From positions 1 through 46,647 of IMG/VR virus record IMGVR_UViG_3300036820_000029: a stretch of DNA of 46,647 bases. The stretch is one strand, 5' to 3'. Below are positions 18,811 to 25,497 of this stretch, piece by piece (positions within the stretch are counted from its first letter, which is position 1; every line of letters begins with the position of its first letter). The position numbers and the translations under genes are program-made. Below the pieces are notes generated by a model. The model searched no databases. It was not told the DNA's origin and saw only the letters and a program-made list of their open reading frames with translations. This stretch comes from a virus.

Positions 18811-19158
18811 ATGGAGTACGCAACAATCGCGAAGAACGCTTCGGCCGCCGCACAGATCGGTGGCACGACCAAGTACATCTCGCTCCACACTGCGGATCCA
18901 GCAGGTACCGGCGCCAGTGAAGTGACAGGCGGTTCGTACGCGCGAGTAGCCACCACGTGGGGTGCGGTTGCTGCGGGATCGGTCACCGGATCCGCTGTCA
19001 CCATCAACGTGCCTTCCGGTGTCACGGTCTACGGCTGGGGTGTGTGGGACGCGGCCACGGGCGGCAACTACTGGGAGGGTAACCTCCTGGGAACCCCGTA
19101 CGCGTTCACCCAGAACGGCACGCTCCTGCTCACGCCGACTGTCGGCGCAACAGGCTAA
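18811..19158 (+). CDS. phage tail fibre-like/structural protein, 115 aa
   Basis: ATG 18811 has AGGTG upstream. ISLHTADPAGTGASEVTGGSY and VYGWGVWDAATGG (given in short parts: SLHTADPAGTG, EVTGGSYAR, GWGVWDA) match a family of small phage structural proteins often annotated as tail fibre or head decoration. A beta-rich product is expected. The gene follows the capsid and tRNA block, so a virion decoration role is also possible. Confidence 0.65.
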   Translation: MEYATIAKNASAAAQIGGTTKYISLHTADPAGTGASEVTGGSYARVATTWGAVAAGSVTGSAVTINVPSGVTVYGWGVWDAATGGNYWEGNLLGTPYAFTQNGTLLLTPTVGATG

Positions 19159-19571
19159 TGCCGCAGTACCCGGAGTCGGGGAGCACGACACTCACCCTGA
19201 CGACTTCCGCGACGTACTCGGTGAGGTTCGCGGCAAGCGGTATCGCGACCCTGACTCTGACGGCTGCTGCTGCGGCCATGGCCACCTCGGTAGCTTCGTC
19301 TACGGTGCTGAGCTTGACGGCAGACGCCGACGTCGAGGTGCTCAACCCAGGCTACACTCCGACCTACGTCTACTTCTACACGGGTACGGCTTTGCAGTTC
19401 GAGATCGATGAAGACACACCCAACTCGGTCTTGTACAGCTTCCTGCAAGCGGGGTTCATCATCACTAACGTCACAGTGGCGCAGTTCAGCGTGCCGAATG
19501 ACGTGTACTTGTTCACTTTGCAGCGATACGCACTTCCGCCGTACCAGCCGCCCCTGACTGACCCAATGTAA
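19158..19571 (+). CDS. putative structural protein, 137 aa
   Basis: ATG 19158 starts one base past the previous stop region. The N-terminal half is Ser/Thr/Ala-rich and beta-prone (STTLTLTTSATYSV); the C-terminal half has aromatic residues and YALPPYQPPL. It looks like a virion surface protein. No family recognised. Confidence 0.6.
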   Translation: MPQYPESGSTTLTLTTSATYSVRFAASGIATLTLTAAAAAMATSVASSTVLSLTADADVEVLNPGYTPTYVYFYTGTALQFEIDEDTPNSVLYSFLQAGFIITNVTVAQFSVPNDVYLFTLQRYALPPYQPPLTDPM

Positions 19572-19580
19572 GGAACTGAC

Positions 19581-19868
19581 ATGGCTGCACCGTCAAACAT
19601 CTGCTTCTATGAGGGGACCGTCGCTGACTTCTCGGCGGACTCGGCTTCCGCAACCAGCGCGCTGGGTAACTATTACCCGGCCAGTAGCGGCTACGCGACC
19701 CTTTACGCTGCGGTCCAAGCAGGTGTGGTCCCGTCATCCTGCGTTCCGACAGCGTTCCGTCAGAACGTGCAGACAGCTAACGGCAGCACGGTCAACGGAA
19801 ACAACCTGAAGCTGTCCACCACACAGGCCGGGTACCTGTGGACGCTCTATGCCAACGGGGTCATCTAA
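19581..19868 (+). CDS. putative structural protein, 95 aa
   Basis: ATG 19581 follows AAGGAACTGAC. Small Ser/Ala/Tyr-rich protein (MAAPSNICFYEGTVADF) with two cysteines. Similar composition and position to the previous gene suggests a virion component. Unrecognised. Confidence 0.55.
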   Translation: MAAPSNICFYEGTVADFSADSASATSALGNYYPASSGYATLYAAVQAGVVPSSCVPTAFRQNVQTANGSTVNGNNLKLSTTQAGYLWTLYANGVI

Positions 19869-19869
19869 C

Positions 19870-20127
19870 ATGGAAGTCTTGAGGGGGACTCTTCGTGAAG
19901 TCGTTGCTTTGCTCCCAGACGACGCAGAAATCAAAGTCGCCGTCCCAGTCCGCTACGCTGTGGGCTCGCTTGACGCGATCTACGATGTGGTGGTTGTACT
20001 GCCGCAGCCTAAACCGGAAGAGCTGAAGAGTCCGCAACGTAAGCCGCGCAGTCAAGCGCCTGCTCCCAAGACTCCGCCTGCAAGTGCCACTCAGCGAACT
20101 CCACGTCGCTCTGCATCACCAAAGTAA
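19870..20127 (+). CDS. small protein with Pro/Lys-rich tail, 85 aa
   Basis: ATG 19870 starts just after the previous stop. Residues 1-50 look folded (MEVLRGTLREVVALLPDDAEI); the last 35 are Pro, Lys, Ser and Arg rich and probably disordered. It ends 3 bp before the convergent leftward island. Function unknown. Confidence 0.55.
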   Translation: MEVLRGTLREVVALLPDDAEIKVAVPVRYAVGSLDAIYDVVVVLPQPKPEELKSPQRKPRSQAPAPKTPPASATQRTPRRSASPK

Positions 20128-20130
20128 GCG

Positions 20131-20241
20131 TCATTTCGCCACCAGAGTCGCAAGGTCGAGTGCCCCGTACGGAGCGCCAAGTTCCAGGATCGCCTGGGCC
20201 TGCTCGATGAGCAACTCGCGCTCCAGCTCTTCCAGCGTCAC
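20131..20241 (-). CDS. small leftward protein, 36 aa
   Basis: GTG 20241 overlaps the upstream stop as GTGA, with GGAGG inside the previous gene. Helical and acidic (MTLEELERELLIEQAQAIL). Last gene of the 20.1-20.9 kb leftward island. Function unknown. Confidence 0.55.
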   Translation of the reverse strand: MTLEELERELLIEQAQAILELGAPYGALDLATLVAK

Positions 20242-20411
20242 TGTTCCTCCAGCACGTTCATGATGCGGATGATGTCCTTCACGGTCATCGCCGCGTAACG
20301 GCAGCAAGTCTTGGACAGCTCGTCCTTGCACTTGTCTTCCTTGGCTTCGTATTGGGCCAGCCGCTTCCGCAGCGCATTGCGGAGTGTGGTCCACTTTTCA
20401 AACTCGGTCAT
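20238..20411 (-). CDS. small helical leftward protein, 57 aa
   Basis: ATG 20411 lies inside the end of the membrane-peptide gene upstream. The product is highly charged and helical with three cysteines (DKCKDE, KTCCRY). Function unknown; overlaps on both sides support translation. Confidence 0.6.
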   Translation of the reverse strand: MTEFEKWTTLRNALRKRLAQYEAKEDKCKDELSKTCCRYAAMTVKDIIRIMNVLEEQ

Positions 20412-20472
20412 GATCAATCAGCCACCAGATCGAGAACGCCAGCACGAAGAAGAAGATCAGCACGATGGTCAT
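20398..20472 (-). CDS. single transmembrane peptide, 24 aa
   Basis: ATG 20472 overlaps the upstream stop (ATGA). Almost the whole product is one hydrophobic helix (TIVLIFFFVLAFSIWWLI) with a short charged end. Tiny membrane proteins of this type occur in phage operons. Short, but its overlaps fit the operon. Confidence 0.5.
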   Translation of the reverse strand: MTIVLIFFFVLAFSIWWLIDHDRV

Positions 20473-20732
20473 AGCTTCGCCGCCAGTTCTTCGTGGAGGG
20501 TCTCGCCCGGCTTGGCCAGCCAGTTAGCGTACCTGGCCATAGCCTCAGCAGCCTTCGTGGGTAGGAGTCCGTCCGGGATGTGCAGTGCCTGGGTGCGGAT
20601 GTGATCCACCTTGACCTTCTTGGGTCCTGACCTGATGATGCTTCGGTGGCCGCCGCCAGAGCCGCCCGGGTGGCCGACACCACGGACACAGGGCTTACCG
20701 GACCGCTCGCCGACCACCCCGCAGCGCTGCAT
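20469..20732 (-). CDS. leftward protein with Gly-rich start, 87 aa
   Basis: ATG 20732 is joined to the upstream stop by TGATG. The N-terminus has cysteines and a glycine-rich loop (GHPGGSGGGH); the middle is basic (RSGPKKVKVDHIR). The N-terminal pattern CGV...KPCVRGVGHPGG is like small zinc/HGG-type knuckles. Function unknown. Confidence 0.6.
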   Translation of the reverse strand: MQRCGVVGERSGKPCVRGVGHPGGSGGGHRSIIRSGPKKVKVDHIRTQALHIPDGLLPTKAAEAMARYANWLAKPGETLHEELAAKL

Positions 20733-20902
20733 CAAATCCTCGAGCCGAGGTTCTTGATGGCGCCGATCGAGATGTGCGCGGGGTTGAGGGCCATCTCGTT
20801 GAACTTCATCCCGGCCACGAACAGCGCCGCTTCCTCGGACTCGGCGTCCACGCGGACGTAGCTGGCCATGTTGTCGTCGTAGAACTCGATCTCGTAAACC
20901 AT
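20732..20902 (-). CDS. small leftward protein, 56 aa, first gene of the island
   Basis: ATG 20902 follows GGGAG. The acidic product (MVYEIEFYDDNMASYVRVDA start) looks like a small alpha/beta protein. It heads a five-gene leftward unit from the promoter at 20930-20957. Function unknown. Confidence 0.65.
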   Translation of the reverse strand: MVYEIEFYDDNMASYVRVDAESEEAALFVAGMKFNEMALNPAHISIGAIKNLGSRI

Positions 20903-20929
20903 GTGGACTCCCTTGTTGTTGGTAGCTCC

Positions 20930-20957
20930 ATAGTATCACCCATCCGCCATCTGTCAA
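20930..20957 (-). promoter_or_regulatory. promoter TTGACA-16-TACTAT
   Basis: TTGACA (20957-20952), 16-bp spacer ending in TGA, TACTAT (20935-20930). A short leader with GGGAG leads to ATG 20902. It drives the leftward island at 20.1-20.9 kb. Confidence 0.75.
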
Positions 20958-20969
20958 GAGAGGGATCAG

Positions 20970-21227
20970 ATGAAGGAAGTTATGGCGCCCGCAAAGGCGT
21001 GTCAGCAGGTAGACGGCCTGTCCGGCGTGAGGTATACCGCCAAGGACGGCCGGTACCTGATGTCCGATGGTGACGCAAAAGCCCTGAAAGCGGCAGGCGG
21101 GTTCTACCCGAACGCCATGGGAGCTCCTGTCAAGCGCTCTGTCGGCTTCACCTGCCCAGAGTGCGGTTTCGGCTCGTTCTTCAAGGAGTGCAGCCGGTGC
21201 CGTGCTGGAACTGCGGAGAGCTCGTAA
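20970..21227 (+). CDS. small zinc-ribbon protein, 85 aa
   Basis: ATG 20970 follows GAGAGGGATCAG. The C-terminal part has CPEC and CSRC pairs (FTCPECGFGSFFKECSRC), a zinc ribbon. The N-terminus is helical and basic. Location among head genes, but no structural features. Function unknown. Confidence 0.65.
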   Translation: MKEVMAPAKACQQVDGLSGVRYTAKDGRYLMSDGDAKALKAAGGFYPNAMGAPVKRSVGFTCPECGFGSFFKECSRCRAGTAESS

Positions 21228-21343
21228 CACCCTGGCACGGCACATCGACCTACCAGTGTGAAAGCTGCTGGTGCGCCTGGTTGCGCCGTGACTACCCCTA
21301 CATCGAACCAGTACGTGACCCAGTTGAGAGGAGTCATCCATAA
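21197..21343 (+). CDS. small zinc-ribbon protein, 48 aa
   Basis: GTG 21197 follows AAGGAG. CWNC and CESCWC pairs form a zinc ribbon, followed by a tryptophan/arginine-rich stretch. It overlaps the end of the preceding zinc-ribbon gene and touches the next start. Function unknown. Confidence 0.55.
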   Translation: MPCWNCGELVTPWHGTSTYQCESCWCAWLRRDYPYIEPVRDPVERSHP

Positions 21344-22287
21344 TGACTGGTGGACTCACCAACTACGGGACGATTCAGAATTACAGCGAAGAGCCCTACG
21401 TCTCGGTTGCCAGCTTCCGGGCTGCCCCGACCTGGCTCGACAGCGACGACCTGATCCCTGGAGGCACGTCGAGTAAGCAGGACAACGAGCTCTTCAACGT
21501 GCTGCTTCGTGCAACGTCGTGGGCTGACCTGTACTGTGGTGGCGGAACTGAGTACCCGTATCTCGGTGCCAGCCTCATGACGCAGAACATGCGGACGAGG
21601 TCCAACCGGTTCGGTGAGATCAAGATCCACCCGGCTAAGGTGCCGCTCCAGTATGTGTCGAGCATCTACACCGGTGCTGACCCACTGTCTCTGAGCCCCA
21701 TCCCGAACATCGCTCAGCTCTGGATCGAAGACAACCGGCAGATCGTCATCCCGCTGCTCGGCAACTCGAACTTCACCAACCTGCAGTTCGGTGGCAACGT
21801 CGCGATCAACGGCCCCACGTACGTCGAGCTGAATTACGTGGCCGGTTACTTCAACAGCACGCTCGCCTCAGGCACGTACAACCAGGGCACGACCTCGGTC
21901 ACGATGAACAACGCAATCGGCCTCATCCCCGGTACTGTGTTCCGCATCAACGATCCCGGATCCGAAGAGGTCTGCGCCGTTGGTCCCAGCTACACGCAGG
22001 GTTCAGACACGGTCCCTCTGGCCAGCCCGCTCCTGTACACGCACACTGCTGGTGCTGTCTCGGCACCCGGCAGCTTGATCAACGCGTCCGCACTGCCTAT
22101 GGCTATCCAGCAGGGCATCATCAGCTACGCGGTCGGCCTGCTTCTTCGTGAGGACACCGCTAGCACCACGCCGTTCGCGCAGTCTCCGATGGGGCCACCT
22201 GCCCGCCGCGCCGACTCCGGTGGCAAGGCTGGCGGACTGATCGCCGAAGCGGAAGGCTACCTAAGCTCGTTCAAGCGGGTGAGGTAG
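21343..22287 (+). CDS. head-to-tail connector/adaptor protein, 314 aa
   Basis: ATG 21343 follows GAGAGGAGTC. The N-terminal SVASFRAAPTWLDSDDL and the LLRATSWAD/YC block resemble phage head-tail adaptors, with a beta-rich insertion after residue 130 (YNQGTTSVTMNNAIGLIPG) and a helical end containing a PMGPPARRADSGG stretch. It would sit below the portal. Longer than simple connectors because of the insertion. Confidence 0.65.
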   Translation: MTGGLTNYGTIQNYSEEPYVSVASFRAAPTWLDSDDLIPGGTSSKQDNELFNVLLRATSWADLYCGGGTEYPYLGASLMTQNMRTRSNRFGEIKIHPAKVPLQYVSSIYTGADPLSLSPIPNIAQLWIEDNRQIVIPLLGNSNFTNLQFGGNVAINGPTYVELNYVAGYFNSTLASGTYNQGTTSVTMNNAIGLIPGTVFRINDPGSEEVCAVGPSYTQGSDTVPLASPLLYTHTAGAVSAPGSLINASALPMAIQQGIISYAVGLLLREDTASTTPFAQSPMGPPARRADSGGKAGGLIAEAEGYLSSFKRVR

Positions 22288-22548
22288 ATGCATCCCGCAA
22301 CCTGGGCCGCTTGGTACTGGCCTATCTGGCTCATCACCGCGATCACCGTGTTCCTCATCCCCGAGATCTGGACGCTCGTGTCGGGGCACCCCGAGAACAC
22401 CTTGTCGTGGTGGGTCTGGGACAAGCTGAACATCAGCGGTCACGGCAGCGTGTGGAACTGGACTGCGGGTGACTACCTGACGTTCGGTGTGTGGATCGTG
22501 CTCTTCACGTGGCTGACGTTCCACTTCTTCTTCCGGAGGTTCACCTAA
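22288..22548 (+). CDS. small membrane protein, 86 aa
   Basis: ATG 22288 starts right after the connector stop. Two hydrophobic segments (YWPIWLITAITVFLI and LTFGVWIVLFTWLTFHFFF) and several tryptophans. Membrane proteins of this type (LSWWVW block) occur within head-tail operons of several actinophages. Role unknown; not clearly a holin. Confidence 0.65.
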   Translation: MHPATWAAWYWPIWLITAITVFLIPEIWTLVSGHPENTLSWWVWDKLNISGHGSVWNWTAGDYLTFGVWIVLFTWLTFHFFFRRFT

Positions 22549-23120
22549 TGCCGATCGAGGACAGCAGGTACCAGCTCCGGACGACGATCGCGCAGTTCTT
22601 CGGTGGCACCACACTGATGACGCCAGCCGCGTTGTTCTCACCGTACATCGAGGGTCCGCTGCAAGCCTACGGGCTGTCGGCCGTGTATCCCCGGTTCGGG
22701 AAGCGCGTGCCCGATGAGGCGTTCTTCCAGTTCGGCGCCACACCGCGCGGTATGGGTGGCGTCATGGTGGTGCACCTGCCTAAGGTCCAGGAAAGGCGTC
22801 TGGGCATCGGTGGCAACTCGGGCGGCACCAAGCAGGACAACATCATGGTGATGCTGCACCTCTACCATCTTGCGCAGGTCGATTACGCCGAACAGGCTCA
22901 GGAAGATCTTGAGGCACTGCTCGACAGCGTGTACTACCAGATCGACACCGACAAGACACTGGGAACGACCGGCGAGACTCCGCTCATCACGGCAGCCGGT
23001 GAGTCCAGCTACGGGATCCAGTCAACGATGACCGTTCCCACCTTCACTGCTGCACCGGAGCGTGTCGAGCAGTACGCAACAGTCAGCTTTGAATGCTGGA
23101 CATTCTTCGACCAGTGCTAG
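22548..23120 (+). CDS. tail completion/head-closure-like protein, 190 aa
   Basis: ATG 22548 overlaps the previous stop and has CCGGAGG just upstream. The product is mixed alpha/beta (FFGGTTLMTPAAL, GGVMVVHLPK, HLYHLAQVDYAEQAQED) and resembles phage neck or minor tail proteins that join head and tail. Assignment is by position and general look. Confidence 0.55.
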   Translation: MPIEDSRYQLRTTIAQFFGGTTLMTPAALFSPYIEGPLQAYGLSAVYPRFGKRVPDEAFFQFGATPRGMGGVMVVHLPKVQERRLGIGGNSGGTKQDNIMVMLHLYHLAQVDYAEQAQEDLEALLDSVYYQIDTDKTLGTTGETPLITAAGESSYGIQSTMTVPTFTAAPERVEQYATVSFECWTFFDQC

Positions 23121-23128
23121 GAGGGGTC

Positions 23129-23308
23129 ATGCCCAAGTACAAGTACGTCGGTCCTCCCAACCTGTTCTACATGAACCTCGGGATCTCCCCCAAGCCGGGA
23201 GACATCGTGGAACTGTCAGACATGGACCACCCAAGTTTCATCAAACAGTCAGAGCCGGCAGTTAAGTCGGACCCCAAGCAGGAGGACACCGATGGCGTTC
23301 GCAACTAA
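23129..23308 (+). CDS. small protein, 59 aa
   Basis: ATG 23129 follows GGAGGGGTC. YKYVGPPNLFYMNLGISPKPGD looks like a small beta barrel; the C-terminus is charged and overlaps the tail-tube gene start. Similar short genes often sit between the neck and tail-tube genes. Unknown function. Confidence 0.6.
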   Translation: MPKYKYVGPPNLFYMNLGISPKPGDIVELSDMDHPSFIKQSEPAVKSDPKQEDTDGVRN

Positions 23309-24560
23309 CATCTACCCGAGCTACCTGACCTGGTTCGGTGTCGCCCGGGAACCCGTCGCCGGTACCGGTGTCAACCCGCTAGTGAGCATCCCCACCGACC
23401 AGAGCACCTTCGAGCCTGAGGACAAGCCGGTCTGGCTGGACGACAAGGCGATCCGTGGATCCATGGCGGATCTGTACAACGTCGTGCAGGGTGTCGAGCT
23501 GGCCTCCTGGTCTCTCGGTGGCCCGTTCTACTACGACGTGCACGGCTTCATGCTGGACAACCTGTTCGGCGACAAGCAGGACACTGCCGCGACCACAGCC
23601 ACCTCGACCACGACCACCACTCTGGTCTCCCCGGGCAGCACCTCGGTCACCGTCACCGTGGCCACCGGCTTCACTACCGGCTCGTACGCGCAGCTCGGTA
23701 ACGCCACGATCACCACGGCGCCTGTCGAGATCGTCGGCCCGATCACGGTCGCCGGTTCCGTCATTAGCTGGACCAACCCGGCGCGCTTCACGCACGCCAT
23801 CGGTGCTGCTGCTGCGGGTGTCACCGAATCAGGGACTAACCTGATCACGCACGTGTTCTCCGCGCTCAACATCGGGACCGGACAGCCTCCGACCGACACG
23901 TTCTGCGACTATACCGGGATCACCCCGTCGCATGGTGCCCGCCTGTACGCCGGTTCCTGTGTCGCCACGATGGACCTGACCATCTCCGCTGAGAAGCTCG
24001 TCACCGTCAAGTTCGGCGCTACCTCGGTTGCGTCTGCCGCTGCTGCGACTGCTGTCACCAACGCGCCGACCAGCGTCATCCCTGTCGCCGCGTGGAACGG
24101 TACCGCGATGCTCGGCAACCGTGGAGGCGGCGGCTATGCTTCCGTCACCGACTTCGGCGAGGTCACCTACGCGTTCAAGCGCCCCCTGAAGGCGTACTTC
24201 ACTGAGGACGGCTCGCAGAGTCCCCTGGTGATCGCGCGTGGTCCGCTGTCCGTCACTGGCGGGATCAAGTACGACCCTGCCGTGGACGAGACCGCGCTGA
24301 CCAACATGCTGCTGAACGTGCAGCCGAGCATGAAGTTGACCGTAACCGACTCTACCGCGATCCCTGCGGTGAGCCCCGCGCACAACCTGATCGTCCAGAC
24401 GAGTCAGGCCGCGTTCAAGACGGCCAAGATCAACCGGTCTGCCGTCCTGCTCGGGTATGACGTCACCTTCGAGTGTGTCGCCAACACCGCCGACGCTGGT
24501 GGTTCTGGTGGTCTGTCGCCCGCGAACGTCACGCTGGCGAACTATTTCGCGGCATACTAG
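23292..24560 (+). CDS. major tail (tube) protein, 422 aa
   Basis: ATG 23292 follows GGAGG. The N-terminal YLTWFGVAREPVAGTG and the C-terminal half (LTISAEKLVTVKFG, RPLKAYFTEDGSQSP, KINRSAVLLGYDVTF) match tail tube proteins of siphoviruses. A Thr-rich stretch near residue 100-160 (TTATSTTTTTLVSPGST, FTTGSYAQLGNAT) is probably an inserted surface domain. Position before the chaperones and tape measure supports the call. Confidence 0.8.
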   Translation: MAFATNIYPSYLTWFGVAREPVAGTGVNPLVSIPTDQSTFEPEDKPVWLDDKAIRGSMADLYNVVQGVELASWSLGGPFYYDVHGFMLDNLFGDKQDTAATTATSTTTTTLVSPGSTSVTVTVATGFTTGSYAQLGNATITTAPVEIVGPITVAGSVISWTNPARFTHAIGAAAAGVTESGTNLITHVFSALNIGTGQPPTDTFCDYTGITPSHGARLYAGSCVATMDLTISAEKLVTVKFGATSVASAAAATAVTNAPTSVIPVAAWNGTAMLGNRGGGGYASVTDFGEVTYAFKRPLKAYFTEDGSQSPLVIARGPLSVTGGIKYDPAVDETALTNMLLNVQPSMKLTVTDSTAIPAVSPAHNLIVQTSQAAFKTAKINRSAVLLGYDVTFECVANTADAGGSGGLSPANVTLANYFAAY

Positions 24561-24584
24561 GCCGCATCGAGAGAGGGAAAGAGA

Positions 24585-24902
24585 ATGGCTGATGTAACAC
24601 TGCCTTCGGGCACGCAGGTAACCGTGAAGGACGCTTCTGAGCTGAACGCTGGCGACAAGCTCGCGGTGCACTCGGAGATCGCGCTGGAGCAGGTCAACGG
24701 CAAGACCAAGATCACGCTAGGGATGCTGGAAGAGCTGAAGATCGCGACCGCCGCGCACGTCGTGGAGAAGTGGTCCAAGGAGGAAGCCGTCGATGTCAAC
24801 AGCATCGCACGGCTCGGGATGGCTGACTACGACGCGCTGATGTCGGCGATCAAGGAGCACGTGAAGCTGCTCGGACTGGGCGCCGACAAAAGCGCGAGTT
24901 AG
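24585..24902 (+). CDS. tail assembly chaperone G-like, 105 aa
   Basis: ATG 24585 lies shortly after the tail tube gene. A helical protein that precedes the frameshifted extension and the tape measure gene, the usual site of the gpG/gpGT pair. The frame stops at TAG 24900, after the run AAAA at 24888-24891. Confidence 0.7.
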   Translation: MADVTLPSGTQVTVKDASELNAGDKLAVHSEIALEQVNGKTKITLGMLEELKIATAAHVVEKWSKEEAVDVNSIARLGMADYDALMSAIKEHVKLLGLGADKSAS

Positions 24903-25095
24903 CAGGATCGGGGGAGCCGTTGAGTTCCCCAAAGTCCACTCGCTCAGCAGGGCTGACGGTGACCTGCTGCGGTATGTGGTCTACGCGAAACAGTTCGGGT
25001 GGACGCCGCAGCAGGTTGACCAGCTAACCCTGGAGCAGGACAACTATCTACTTCCCATACTCGATGAGCTTCACCGGATAGAGAGCAAGAAGTAG
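24585..25095 (+). CDS. tail assembly chaperone GT-like, made by probable +1 frameshift, about 169 aa
   Basis: The frame from 24892 to 25095 has no proper start codon before codon 40 or so, yet encodes a convincing protein (GGAVEFPKVHSLSRADGD, VYAKQFGWTPQQVDQL). A +1 slip of Lys-tRNA on AAAA (24888-24891) would join it to residue 102 of the G-like product. A -1 shift gives a frame that stops early and looks non-coding. A -2 shift would reach the same frame. Most siphophages use -1, so this is unusual. Confidence 0.65.
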
Positions 25096-25497
25096 ATGGG
25101 TTTCAGGATCAAGGTGGATGTGTCCGGCGCGGTGTCCGCACTGCGCAGGATGAAGGAACAGCTTCCCGATGCGAACAACCGTGCCGTTGACGAGATGGCC
25201 AAGCACGGCATCCGCCTGATCCAGACCAAGCTGGCCAGCGGTTCACCTCTGCGTGTGCGTAGCGGTGACCTGCTTGGTTCTGTCGAGCAGACATTGACGG
25301 AGCCGGGTGGGCTGGTCTCCCGTGCCCGCATCGCTCCCACTGTGGTCTACTCGCGGATCCAGGAGCTCGGCGGTGTCTCCGGTAAGGGTCACAAGTCCAA
25401 GCTGCCACCACGCCCGTACGTGGCACCCTCGATCGAGGCTGGCATGGATGAATTCCGGGATGATGCAATCAACGCGATGAGGGCGGTGTTCGGATAA
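25096..25497 (+). CDS. HK97 gp10-like tail/neck protein, 133 aa
   Basis: ATG 25096 starts right after the frameshifted stop. The pattern VSALRRMKEQLPDANNRAV, GIRLIQTKLASGSPLR, RSGDLLGSV and YVAPSIEAGMDEF matches HK97 gp10-type proteins that help close the head or terminate tails. It normally lies upstream of the tail tube gene; here it lies between chaperone and tape measure. Confidence 0.7.
   Translation: MGFRIKVDVSGAVSALRRMKEQLPDANNRAVDEMAKHGIRLIQTKLASGSPLRVRSGDLLGSVEQTLTEPGGLVSRARIAPTVVYSRIQELGGVSGKGHKSKLPPRPYVAPSIEAGMDEFRDDAINAMRAVFG

Noticed and set aside
19070-19090. Near copy of the GGAGGG-CCCTCC palindrome (GGAGGGTAACCTCC)
   Set aside because: One arm is short a base and it lies mid-gene (NYWEGNLLG), so it is probably chance.
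23829-24671. Leftward 280-codon frame opposite the tail tube gene
   Set aside because: Arg/Gly/Val-rich antisense shadow with no independent support.
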